A stretch of DNA of 6,510 bases from Deltaproteobacteria bacterium (GTDB taxonomy: Bacteria > Bdellovibrionota_C > UBA2361 > SZUA-149 > JADYYL01): contig JADYYL010000065.1 of the NCBI GenBank assembly GCA_020853655.1, positions 1 through 6,510 on the forward strand, read 5' to 3'. Both the position numbers and the translations under genes were made by a program. Below, in pieces: positions 1-6,401 of this stretch (the first letter of the stretch is position 1; each line of letters starts with the position of its first letter). The notes beneath the pieces were generated by a model. The model made no database searches. It was not told where the DNA came from and worked only from the letters and a program-made list of their open reading frames with translations.

Positions 1-397
1 GCAGCATCTCTGGGAACCCGCGCTGACACAGTTCGAGAAAGAGATCATGGTCGATGAGATGAAGACCATTCTCGATACGCGTCGCACGCAGCTCTTCTTG
101 ATTGTTCCGGAACACATCCGCGTTTATCGCGATGCGGAGCCGGATATGGTGATCGTTCGGGTTCCCGGCGTTCGCCAGAAATTGATCGGCAATCAGCCGC
201 TTCCGACGGACGAGGTCGTTTATTACGTGAAGTTGACGACCATCCCCCGGAATCTGTTCAACGAGTATGGAATTATGGCGGTCGATATTCGCCTGAGCCT
301 CACAGCGCTCGAAACGATTAAGAAAGAGGATGAGTCCGAAGCCGACCTGAATAAGCGCAATGGCGAGCAGCGCAAGGGCGGATTGGTGAACATGTAA
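1..397 (+). CDS. traE: TraE, conjugative pilus assembly protein (5' end missing)
   Basis: The reading frame is open from the first full codon at base 2 and ends at TAA 395-397, so about 131 C-terminal residues are seen; the start and the N-terminal membrane anchor lie upstream of the window. The ATG at 47 is internal, since the frame reads on upstream through an in-family QHLWEPAL stretch. TraE is the inner-membrane component in the VirB8-like position of F-type T4SS. The visible part aligns by eye with the F TraE C-terminus: a helix (MKTIL), a segment ending in IRVY, a strand (VIVRVPGVRQKLIG) that matches F's VEIRGVLKTWIG, then a YYVKL strand and a final VDIRL strand. A charged tail rich in K, E and R follows. 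It lies 74 bases before traK, the same order as in F and SXT. The family call is firm from both sequence pattern and synteny. Confidence 0.87.
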   Translation, partial: QHLWEPALTQFEKEIMVDEMKTILDTRRTQLFLIVPEHIRVYRDAEPDMVIVRVPGVRQKLIGNQPLPTDEVVYYVKLTTIPRNLFNEYGIMAVDIRLSLTALETIKKEDESEADLNKRNGEQRKGGLVNM

Positions 398-471
398 CGG
401 TATCAATGGCGGTCATTGCCGAGGTGGAGTTGAGTTCCATCCGGTGAAACCGAGGTAGTAAGGGGACGAAG
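398..471 (+). other. traE-traK intergenic gap, no clear signal besides the RBS
   Basis: The 74-base gap holds a small perfect inverted repeat (CGGT 442-445 and ACCG 449-452, three-base loop) and two copies of CCGAGGT (419-425 and 450-456). Neither is long enough to call a regulatory site. I see no acceptable -35/-10 pair and no hairpin followed by a T run, so the genes on either side are most simply read as co-transcribed. Confidence 0.4.
460..471 (+). promoter_or_regulatory. Ribosome binding site of traK
   Basis: AAGGGG at 460-465 lies six bases before ATG 472. This supports 472 as the start and places the signal peptide directly at the N-terminus. Confidence 0.6.
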
Positions 472-1290
472 ATGGCGACGTGGTTTTCGAAAACATCGGC
501 AGCAATGGGACTCTCGGCAGTTCTCGGACTGTTGGCGTTCTGCGGCGACGCAAGCGCGCGCGACATTAACTACGCGGGGGATGAGGCGACCGTCTATGTG
601 AAGCCCGGCGAGCCAACGCAGGTCACATTTCCGTCGAACATTGAAGGCGGATTTAAGAAGGACAAGAACTCGGGCCTGGTGCTCGAGCGCCAAGGGAACT
701 TCTTGATCGTGTTCGCGAAGCCGCATCTGAGCGTCGACGGCGAATCGATCATCGTGCACCTCGCGGACAAGCGTTCTTATGCGCTCCGTATGTTGCCCGC
801 GACGGGTGACGGCGAGCGTGACGTTGCGATCAAGATCGTCGACACCCGTGAAGCAGATATTGAAGAGAACCCGCAGCTCGCGGGCCTTGCTCCGGCCCCA
901 GTCGTTCCAAGTGAGTTTCCTCCACCGACGACTGTCGCGGGCCTGATGCGCGAGATGGTGCTCGTCGCCGAACTCGGTAAGGGCAAGGGCATCCCGGGTT
1001 ATCGTCGTTCGAACAAGTTTTCCGGCGAGACGGTATTGGCTGACGGCACGTTGAACGCCACCGTCGACGAGATCTTCATGGGAACCGATTATTGGGGATA
1101 TGTCCTTTCCGTCGAGAACAAACTCGACACGTCCCAACGGATTAATCCGGCCACGTTCCGTATCGACGGCGCGCGGGCCATCTCCGCCAGCAAGTGGGAG
1201 CTCTCGCCTGTCCCGCTGACGGATGAGCAAAAGATTACGCAGGGTCACCGTGGAAAGATCTACATCGTGACCCGCGCAAAGCGGAGTTAG
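472..1290 (+). CDS. traK: TraK, secreted outer-membrane core complex protein (VirB9-like)
   Basis: This 272-residue protein starts at ATG 472, with AAGGGG at 460-465 as ribosome binding site. Residues 1-29 look like a signal peptidase I signal: a Lys at position 7, a hydrophobic core at about 12-23 and an ASA site before Arg30. Cys24 is preceded by Phe, so it is not a convincing lipobox. The mature part has a beta-rich N-domain (about 31-125), a proline-rich linker (about 141-153, PAPVVPSEFPPP) and a C-terminal beta domain (about 186-268) with the WGYVLSVENKL strand, an F-R-I-D-G-A-R-A turn and a terminal KIYIVTR strand. This architecture is typical of TraK/VirB9. The protein is somewhat longer than F TraK (about 240 residues). 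In known F-type systems TraK joins TraV and the TraB C-terminus in the outer-membrane ring. It sits between traE and traB as expected. Confidence 0.88.
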   Translation: MATWFSKTSAAMGLSAVLGLLAFCGDASARDINYAGDEATVYVKPGEPTQVTFPSNIEGGFKKDKNSGLVLERQGNFLIVFAKPHLSVDGESIIVHLADKRSYALRMLPATGDGERDVAIKIVDTREADIEENPQLAGLAPAPVVPSEFPPPTTVAGLMREMVLVAELGKGKGIPGYRRSNKFSGETVLADGTLNATVDEIFMGTDYWGYVLSVENKLDTSQRINPATFRIDGARAISASKWELSPVPLTDEQKITQGHRGKIYIVTRAKRS

Positions 1291-1303
1291 TGGTTTAGGG
1301 TTT

Positions 1304-1331
1304 GGGCTCCCTGCTCGAAGGGGCAGAGTCC
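1304..1331 (+). other. Hairpin in the traK-traB gap
   Basis: GGGCT at 1304-1308 can pair with AGTCC at 1327-1331 (one G-T pair). After a two-base bulge (CC, 1309-1310), CTGCTC at 1311-1316 pairs with GGGCAG at 1321-1326 (one T-G pair) around a four-base GAAG loop at 1317-1320. That gives 11 pairs within a 69-base gap, ending 14 bases before the traB ribosome binding site. No T run follows, so it is not a standard intrinsic terminator. It could mark RNA processing or tune relative expression. The pairing is visible; any role is inferred. Confidence 0.4.
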
Positions 1332-1344
1332 GGTGGGAATTGTT

Positions 1345-1359
1345 GAAAGGGATTGAGCT
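1345..1359 (+). promoter_or_regulatory. Ribosome binding site deciding the GTG start of traB
   Basis: GAAAGG at 1345-1350 stands nine bases before GTG 1360. The GTG frame gives a lysine-rich cytoplasmic N-terminus followed by a membrane segment, as expected for TraB. An ATG start would fall only at codon 33, inside the membrane segment. Confidence 0.6.
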
Positions 1360-2541
1360 GTGGACTTAAAGCAGAAACTCAACGATGCGAAGCTGATCAT
1401 CAAGAGCGATCGCCGGGTGTGGGCCATTGGTGGCGTCATCGTGTTGATCGTCCTGATGATCGCGTCCTCCGGCGATCGAACTCGTCGCGGTCGCGGTCGA
1501 GCGCAAGAGCAGAAGGGCGCCAGTCAAATGACTGACCAGGGCGAGGCATACAAAGACCTCGTCAAATCCCTTCAGGCGGATCTTGCGAACGTCGCCGGCG
1601 CGTCCCGAGAGATCAAGGACAGCACCGATCGGCTGAAGCGCGATTTCCAATCCTATCGTTCTGAGACGGAGGGGCTCTTTCAGATCTTCGGCGATCGAGT
1701 CGAAGGGCTCTATGAAGAGCAGAAGGCGCTGAAGGCGTCGATGGAAGAGCGAGCGGCTCGAGGTGGGGAAGAGGTCGCTGCAGTTGATACTGAACAACTC
1801 GAAGAGCCTACCACGGTCGGAAGCTTCGGCTTCGAGGAGAGCACGGTCCCCCCTCCGCCGCCCCCGCCGCCACCGGCGCCGGGGCGAAGCACCTTCATCT
1901 CTCCGGGCGATATCGTTCCCGTCAGACTTCTGACCGGCGTGGCCGCCCCGACGGACGGAACTCCGTATCCGGTCGTGTTCCAGTTCAAAGGACCGGTGAA
2001 TGGCCCTGACGGCTCATCTCTCGACCTCGGCGAAGCGCGATTGATCGCGGCAGCGCAGGGATCTGAAACGGATGGTCGCGTGATTTATCGATTGACGGAC
2101 CTCGCGATTCGACACAGCTCGGGCCGCCGCTCGGTCGTGAAGGTTGACGGCTGGGTCGTCGGTGAAGACGGCGTTCGTGGAATGCGCGGAAAGGTGATCG
2201 ATAAGCTCGGACAGCTTATCCTCGCCACGATGGGTTACAGCTTTGCTGCTGCACTCGGGGAGCGCGTCGACGACAAGAGCAATCGACTGCGGATCAACAA
2301 TTCGAGAAACATCAGCGTGACTCCGCAAGACTTCGATGTCGCGACGGCTTCGGCGTTGACCGACGCGTCGAACCGGCTCGGACAGTTGCTTGTCGACAAG
2401 TATGAGAAGCAGATTCCCGTCGTAGAAGTGCTCGCGGGCCGTGAGGCAGCCGCCGTGTTCTCGAAGGGCGCAGAGGTTTCAATGATCGAAGAAGACGAAG
2501 ACGGCGAAGGGGTTTACGCCGCGTCTTCATCGCTCGATTAA
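1360..2541 (+). CDS. traB: TraB, envelope-spanning scaffold (VirB10 family)
   Basis: This 393-residue protein uses a GTG start. TraB/VirB10 proteins link the inner-membrane part of the T4SS to the outer-membrane pore. The parts are in canonical order. A basic cytoplasmic N-terminus (1-20) precedes one membrane segment (about 22-35, AIGGVIVLIVLMIA). A predicted coiled coil (about 60-133) is followed by an acidic stretch and nine consecutive prolines (164-172). The C-terminal VirB10-type beta-barrel domain (about 178-375) begins at ISPGDIVPVRLLTGV. Within it, residues about 279-300 (VIDKLGQLILATMGYSFAAAL) fit the helical antenna that crosses the outer membrane. IPVVEVLAGREAAAVF at 352-367 is the usual final strand pair. 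The protein is shorter than F TraB (about 475 residues), mostly in the periplasmic linker. Five arginines directly after the membrane segment (40-47) are unusual on a periplasmic side. traV follows after 22 bases. Confidence 0.95.
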   Translation: MDLKQKLNDAKLIIKSDRRVWAIGGVIVLIVLMIASSGDRTRRGRGRAQEQKGASQMTDQGEAYKDLVKSLQADLANVAGASREIKDSTDRLKRDFQSYRSETEGLFQIFGDRVEGLYEEQKALKASMEERAARGGEEVAAVDTEQLEEPTTVGSFGFEESTVPPPPPPPPPAPGRSTFISPGDIVPVRLLTGVAAPTDGTPYPVVFQFKGPVNGPDGSSLDLGEARLIAAAQGSETDGRVIYRLTDLAIRHSSGRRSVVKVDGWVVGEDGVRGMRGKVIDKLGQLILATMGYSFAAALGERVDDKSNRLRINNSRNISVTPQDFDVATASALTDASNRLGQLLVDKYEKQIPVVEVLAGREAAAVFSKGAEVSMIEEDEDGEGVYAASSSLD

Positions 2542-2552
2542 TGAGAGAGGGG

Positions 2553-2563
2553 AAAGAGGTAGT
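2553..2563 (+). promoter_or_regulatory. Ribosome binding site of traV
   Basis: AAAGAGG at 2553-2559 lies four bases before ATG 2564, in the purine-rich 22-base gap after traB. The chosen start gives a compact lipoprotein signal peptide. Confidence 0.55.
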
Positions 2564-3049
2564 ATGAAGATTTCAAAGAACAGTTTGATCGCGCGGGCAG
2601 CCCTCACAGGACTTCTCGTGACGAGCCTGACGGGTTGCTCCTCGGGTGCCGCGGATCTGCTCAATCCCTTCGAGGACAACGGGCCAGAGACGGAGCTGGG
2701 CGAACGAAGCCTCGCGCCCGCACTCGGCTCCTCGAGCGGCGCCGATGGTACGACCAGCGAAGCGGATCGCGCGCGGCAGGCTCTTGAGGTGATGGGCTCG
2801 TATCAACGCACGCAAGCGCCACAGCCCTACAATCCGGTGATGAACCCGGCGCAAGTGCGGCTGATGTGGATTCCGGATCACATCAACAAGAACGGCGACC
2901 TCGTTCCCGCGCACTTCTATTACCTGCGCGTGCTCCCGCAAACGTGGGCAGTACAAGACGCATTCGAGATCGAACGGCAGCTCAACGTCCAAGGTCAGAA
3001 GGGCGAGGGTGGTGCTCAGCCGTGGGTCTATTCAGAGACGAAGAAGTAG
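2564..3049 (+). CDS. traV: TraV, outer-membrane lipoprotein of the T4SS core (VirB7-like)
   Basis: This is a 161-residue lipoprotein. The signal has a Lys/Arg N-terminus, a hydrophobic core at about 12-22 and a lipobox L-T-G-C with Cys25 as the lipidated residue; it is the only cysteine. A conserved-looking N-terminal motif follows (LLNPFEDNGPETELGER, 32-48), resembling the NPY..P...G pattern just after the lipid anchor in TraV relatives. The middle (49-90) is low-complexity and probably disordered. A small folded C-terminal part has VRLMWIPDHINKNGDLVPAH (98-117), which fits the TraV pattern of an aromatic/hydrophobic strand, a proline and a GDL turn. The FYYLRVL strand and TWAVQDAF come next. 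In F-type systems TraV anchors TraK and TraB to the outer membrane. Its place directly after traB is that of F-type modules. F TraV is a little longer (about 171 residues). The call rests on position, lipobox and these motifs. Confidence 0.85.
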   Translation: MKISKNSLIARAALTGLLVTSLTGCSSGAADLLNPFEDNGPETELGERSLAPALGSSSGADGTTSEADRARQALEVMGSYQRTQAPQPYNPVMNPAQVRLMWIPDHINKNGDLVPAHFYYLRVLPQTWAVQDAFEIERQLNVQGQKGEGGAQPWVYSETKK

Positions 3050-3070
3050 TTCGCATTGTTGAACGGATTA

Positions 3071-3085
3071 GGAGTGAGGAAGAGT
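3071..3085 (+). promoter_or_regulatory. Ribosome binding site deciding the start of the N0-domain lipoprotein
   Basis: GAGGA at 3076-3080 lies five bases before ATG 3086, with GGAG at 3071-3074 as a second purine patch. A longer reading from TTG 3056 is possible, but it would translate through these purines and add ten residues ahead of an already complete signal peptide. ATG 3086 is therefore preferred. Confidence 0.65.
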
Positions 3086-3559
3086 ATGCGGGGATTGTTC
3101 AACACGACAGTTGTTCTCGTCGGTGTCGGGGCATCGCTTCTCTGTGGCTGCGCTCCAAAAAAAACGGTCGAAGAGAAGTTCTACTACCCGGCGACCCGTC
3201 AGCTTCCTCCTGAGCCGGTGTATTCACGTGTAAGCTGGTCACATCTGTCGCATCCAGTTCCACTTTCGGCGCGTGAGAGGACCCCGTATCTGGAGCCGGT
3301 GGTTTCGGTAAACTACCGAAATTCCACTCTGGGTGAAGCAATGAGCGGTCTCGCCAAGAGTTTTGGATATCGGCTTGAGATGGCTGGTGAGTTGGAGACG
3401 CGTCCGGTGTCGATCTCGACGACGGGCACTCTCGAACAGGTTTTTGCGGTGATGCGGCGTGAGAGCGGAGTGCTCGTTTCGCTTGATCACAACGAGAAGG
3501 TTTTTCGGGTAGCAGACGGTGCGATTGTGCCGCAACTGCCGCCCGCCGCGATTCGGTAG
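3086..3559 (+). CDS. DotD/TraH(R64)-like lipoprotein with a secretin N0 (STN) domain
   Basis: The predicted product is a 157-residue lipoprotein. Arg2 precedes a hydrophobic core (about 8-19) and a lipobox L-C-G-C with Cys22 lipidated. After a proline-rich spacer (about 37-62), residues about 70-142 show the short secretin N0 pattern. A first strand (PVVSVNY) leads to a helix with TLGEAMSGLAKSFGY, then a strand YRLEMAG, the RPVSIS strand, a TLEQVFAVMRRESG helix, and a final strand pair ending in KVFRV. This matches the fold of DotD of the Legionella Dot/Icm system and TraH of plasmid R64, which are lipoproteins of similar length (DotD about 163 residues) in the outer-membrane complex. F has no counterpart between traV and traC; SXT has a DsbC-type gene near there. 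A run of eight A (3157-3164) just after the lipobox codons is a possible slippage site. Lipoprotein status is firm, the N0 fold likely, DotD homology an inference. Confidence 0.72.
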   Translation: MRGLFNTTVVLVGVGASLLCGCAPKKTVEEKFYYPATRQLPPEPVYSRVSWSHLSHPVPLSARERTPYLEPVVSVNYRNSTLGEAMSGLAKSFGYRLEMAGELETRPVSISTTGTLEQVFAVMRRESGVLVSLDHNEKVFRVADGAIVPQLPPAAIR

Positions 3560-3587
3560 AAGGTCAGCTCCTCTCCAGACGGCGAAT

Positions 3588-6362
3588 ATGAGTATCAGCA
3601 GGTTAACCCGGCAACGGCTGTATCAGGACGAGGCTCTCTTCAATAGCCTGCTTCCATATGTGAAGTGGGACGAAGAGCAGCAAGTGTTCCTGCACTCCGA
3701 TGCCTCTCTCTGGTCGATCTGGCAACTTCATCCGTTGCCCGCCACATCGATCTCGGAGGGATCTGCCTTCCAGGCCTGCCAAACTCTCCAAGAACTCATC
3801 GACTCCCTCGATCCTCGCATTAGCATGCAGTTCTCTTGGATCACGACCTTCGACGTCGAAGGGATCCTTCATCGTTCACTCGTCGACTATCCGCGAACTG
3901 GAATCTCGGGCTGGATGGCGCAACGCTGGGTGCGAATGATCCGCCGCGCATCGAAAGCTGAGGATCTCAACCGGCGCGTCAAGCGCCTTCGCTTGATCGT
4001 TGCCTTCCGCTACGACCCAGCGTGGAATGCTCGTGGCTTCTTCGAGGAGATGAAGCAGACGGTTTCGATTTTCTTGAAGGGCTTCCGTCAGCAATCCGAA
4101 GGGAGCAACCGCCAAGAAGAATACAAGCGCTACGTCGAGAAGTTCCGCGGCGAGATCGAAGGAAAGGTTTCGCGGATGGGCGACATCGGCCTCATTCCGC
4201 ACCGGATCGACGGTCAGGGCCTCATTGATATCCTCTATCCGCTCCTCAATCGTCGCAGCACGAAGGGCGGGAAGTTCAAGCGCGGTCGCGCGAATGCGGT
4301 TCCCGTGCCGTCCTATGATTCCGATGACATCCTTTCGAACCAGATCTCCGATACCCCGGCGTATCATCCGGAAGACGGCTACCTGGTGAAAGACGGCCGT
4401 GTGTTCCACACGGTCAGCATGATCAAGCCGCCGAAGCAGTGCTTGCCGATGATGACGGTGCCGCTTCAGAGCATGCCGCTCGAATCGATTCTCACAGTAA
4501 CGCTTTCGAAAGATACGAAGGAAGCGCAAGTGAAGACGCTCGATCGCCGAGACGCGCTCCTCGGACTGCGCGAGTTCTCCTACCGTGGCCGCGTCAATCA
4601 AAAGGTTTCGCACCAGATCGCAACGATCCGTCAGATGCGAAATGAACTGTATTCGAACCGTTCGCAGATTGTTCGTGTTGGCATGCACCACGTGCAGATC
4701 ACGGAGACGACCGACGAAGCCCGCCGCGCGGCGAGCGAAGTCAGCGCGCTCTTCCCAGCACTGAATGGTGCGCGTGGCATGTCGCACATGATCAGCGACC
4801 TCGGCGTGCTCATCAATGCATTGCCAGGCGCCTACGATCCCAGCACCGATGGCCCGGGTTGGACCTGCGTTGTTCAATCTTCCCGCGCTGTTCGGCTCTT
4901 CCCGATCTGGGGGAACTGGAGCGGGAGTAAGAACTATCTGATGGTGCTCCCGAGCTTGTGGAACCGCGAGCTCGTGCACTTCGACCTGTTTGACTCGAAC
5001 ACCGCGCCAAACGTGCTCGTCAGCGGAGTGTCCGGATCCGGAAAGAGTTATTTGCTTTGCTACTTGATCACGATGCTCAATCGCGGACACTTCTCCCGCC
5101 GTCCTGACGGCGCGAAGGTTGAACGTCCCGCGATTACCTTCGTGTTCGATAAGGGTATGCCGAACCAGCCTTGCGGATTTGAGCGTTTGGCGAAGCTGTT
5201 TGGTGGTCGAATCTATCAAGCAACCCCATCGCGCGCGCCGGCGATGAACTTCCTTGCCCGACTGGGAGGAATGGATCCGGATCGCACGGACGAAGATTTC
5301 AAGGATTTGTTCGACGTCGCCGTCGACATTATCAGCGACATGGCGTCCGAGGGTGGAACGCCCGTCGACCGGCTCGTGCGAAACGAGATCGTCGAGTCGC
5401 TCAGCGAGGCGCATTACCGCTATCGCAAGGGGTCCCGCGACCGCGAGTTCCTGCTCCGCGACGTGGTCAAGGTGCTCAAAGAAACTCCGCGTCCGAACGA
5501 AACGGAAGAGAATTTCCGTCGCCGTCAGGAAGTCGCCGTCATTATGCGCGAGTATTACGGGGATGGGACGTATGCCCGATTCTTCGACCGCGCGGGTGCG
5601 CTCGAGCTGAAGGAGCGGTTCATCGTATTCGACCTCAAGGGCTTGAGCCGAAACCCGGATCTGCAGCGCGTCTTCCTCAAGGTCGCGATGCTCTGGGCGG
5701 ACGAAGTCATGAACACGCCGACGGAGCTCGATACCCGTAAGCTCCTCGTGTTCGACGAGGCGCACGATCTCGTCGGTAAGACGGCGAGCGGTGTCGTCGA
5801 AGCGGCGTTCCGGCTGTATCGAAAGCGAAAGGGAATCGTCATCGCGGCGTCGCAGTCGACCGAAGACTTCTACGTCGGCGAGGGTGGACGAGCGATCGTA
5901 CAGAACAGCTCGCACAAGATCTTCCTGCGTCAGGATCCACAAAAGTTCCCGACTTCCGCGCAGTTCTTCAATCTCAATCCGCAGCAGGTCGAAACGATTC
6001 TGCGGCTGAATACGGTGAAGGGCGTCGAGTCGCAGTTCTTCCTTCTCTCTGACATCGGGGAGGCGGCGCTCGTTCTGCCGCAGGAGCCTGCGTTCTACTG
6101 GGTATCGACGAACAATGGTGACGACAACCAACTGTTCTCGGCGTTGCTCGAGGAAGAGGGTGGAAACTTTGCGCGCGCGCTAGGTCGTGCGGTCGAGCTC
6201 GCGCCGTTCGGCGCAGAAGACATGGCTCGCCGACGTCGCCAGTACGAGCAAATGGTTGCCCGCATGGGTGGACAGGTCGGCGCGCAGCCCGCACCGGCTC
6301 CGTCGAAAGATGGGGGTCAGCAGCGTCGGCCGCTTCGCCTCAAGGATGGAATAAACGCGTAA
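3588..6362 (+). CDS. traC: TraC, type IV secretion ATPase (VirB4 family)
   Basis: This 924-residue ATPase is slightly longer than F TraC (about 875). TraC acts at the cytoplasmic base of the channel and is needed for pilus assembly. The N-terminal TraC_F domain covers about 20-260 (YVKWDEEQQVFLHSDASLW near the start). A middle region follows, with HVQITETTDEARRA at about 370. The ATPase core starts near 455. Walker A is GVSGSGKS at 480-487 (Lys486), Walker B is LLVFDEAHD at 719-727 (Asp723, Glu724), and IAASQSTEDF at 752-761 holds the conserved Gln756 motif. All catalytic elements are intact. The tail (about 890-924) is Gln/Pro/Arg-rich and probably disordered. ATG 3588 is preferred: an ATG at 3519 would overlap the upstream gene by 41 bases and add 23 poorly conserved-looking residues. 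No good Shine-Dalgarno precedes 3588, so translation may be coupled to the gene 28 bases upstream. Confidence 0.95.
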   Translation: MSISRLTRQRLYQDEALFNSLLPYVKWDEEQQVFLHSDASLWSIWQLHPLPATSISEGSAFQACQTLQELIDSLDPRISMQFSWITTFDVEGILHRSLVDYPRTGISGWMAQRWVRMIRRASKAEDLNRRVKRLRLIVAFRYDPAWNARGFFEEMKQTVSIFLKGFRQQSEGSNRQEEYKRYVEKFRGEIEGKVSRMGDIGLIPHRIDGQGLIDILYPLLNRRSTKGGKFKRGRANAVPVPSYDSDDILSNQISDTPAYHPEDGYLVKDGRVFHTVSMIKPPKQCLPMMTVPLQSMPLESILTVTLSKDTKEAQVKTLDRRDALLGLREFSYRGRVNQKVSHQIATIRQMRNELYSNRSQIVRVGMHHVQITETTDEARRAASEVSALFPALNGARGMSHMISDLGVLINALPGAYDPSTDGPGWTCVVQSSRAVRLFPIWGNWSGSKNYLMVLPSLWNRELVHFDLFDSNTAPNVLVSGVSGSGKSYLLCYLITMLNRGHFSRRPDGAKVERPAITFVFDKGMPNQPCGFERLAKLFGGRIYQATPSRAPAMNFLARLGGMDPDRTDEDFKDLFDVAVDIISDMASEGGTPVDRLVRNEIVESLSEAHYRYRKGSRDREFLLRDVVKVLKETPRPNETEENFRRRQEVAVIMREYYGDGTYARFFDRAGALELKERFIVFDLKGLSRNPDLQRVFLKVAMLWADEVMNTPTELDTRKLLVFDEAHDLVGKTASGVVEAAFRLYRKRKGIVIAASQSTEDFYVGEGGRAIVQNSSHKIFLRQDPQKFPTSAQFFNLNPQQVETILRLNTVKGVESQFFLLSDIGEAALVLPQEPAFYWVSTNNGDDNQLFSALLEEEGGNFARALGRAVELAPFGAEDMARRRRQYEQMVARMGGQVGAQPAPAPSKDGGQQRRPLRLKDGINA

Positions 6363-6388
6363 CTCGTGTTCAGGAGAGAGCGACGAGT
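6362..6388 (+). repeat. Inverted repeat in the gap after traC
   Basis: ACTCGT at 6362-6367 and ACGAGT at 6383-6388 are perfect inverted copies separated by 15 bases that include the purine run AGGAGAGAG. The stem is short and no T run follows, so it is not a terminator. It starts at the last base of the traC stop codon and ends just before the next ribosome binding site. Confidence 0.3.
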
Positions 6389-6390
6389 CT

Positions 6391-6401
6391 GGAGTATGAA
6401 G
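6391..6401 (+). promoter_or_regulatory. Ribosome binding site of the last lipoprotein gene
   Basis: GGAG at 6391-6394 is seven bases before ATG 6402 but only one base before ATG 6396. Spacing therefore favours 6402, two codons inside the longest reading. Confidence 0.55.

Noticed and set aside
406..447. 13-codon ATG reading (MAVIAEVELSSIR) in the traE-traK gap
   Set aside because: It lacks a ribosome binding site and is of a length expected by chance.
419..456. Direct repeat CCGAGGT (419-425, 450-456) as an operator
   Set aside because: Seven bases repeated once in a 74-base gap is weak, and no promoter elements lie beside it.
495..545. TraK as a lipoprotein through Cys24
   Set aside because: The residue before the cysteine is Phe, which does not fit a lipobox, and an ASA signal peptidase I site lies just downstream.
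403..1248. Minus-strand open frame of 281 codons opposite traK
   Set aside because: It overlaps traK almost entirely, has an Arg/His-rich composition and no domain, and would be the only minus-strand gene in a tight plus-strand operon.
1406..1413. GCGATCGC octamer, the HIP1 motif of cyanobacteria
   Set aside because: I noticed it only once, whereas cyanobacterial genomes that use HIP1 carry it frequently; it is not evidence of origin.
2541..2567. Eight-codon reading from an ATG overlapping the traB stop, whose TGA overlaps the traV start
   Set aside because: The arrangement looks like a coupling peptide, but the sequence is just the purine-rich Shine-Dalgarno region and is too short to judge.
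3876..6131. Long open frame on the minus strand (751 codons) opposite traC
   Set aside because: It is the antisense shadow of traC, kept open by codon bias in GC-rich DNA. Its translation is rich in Arg, Leu and His with no recognisable domain, while traC carries intact Walker motifs.
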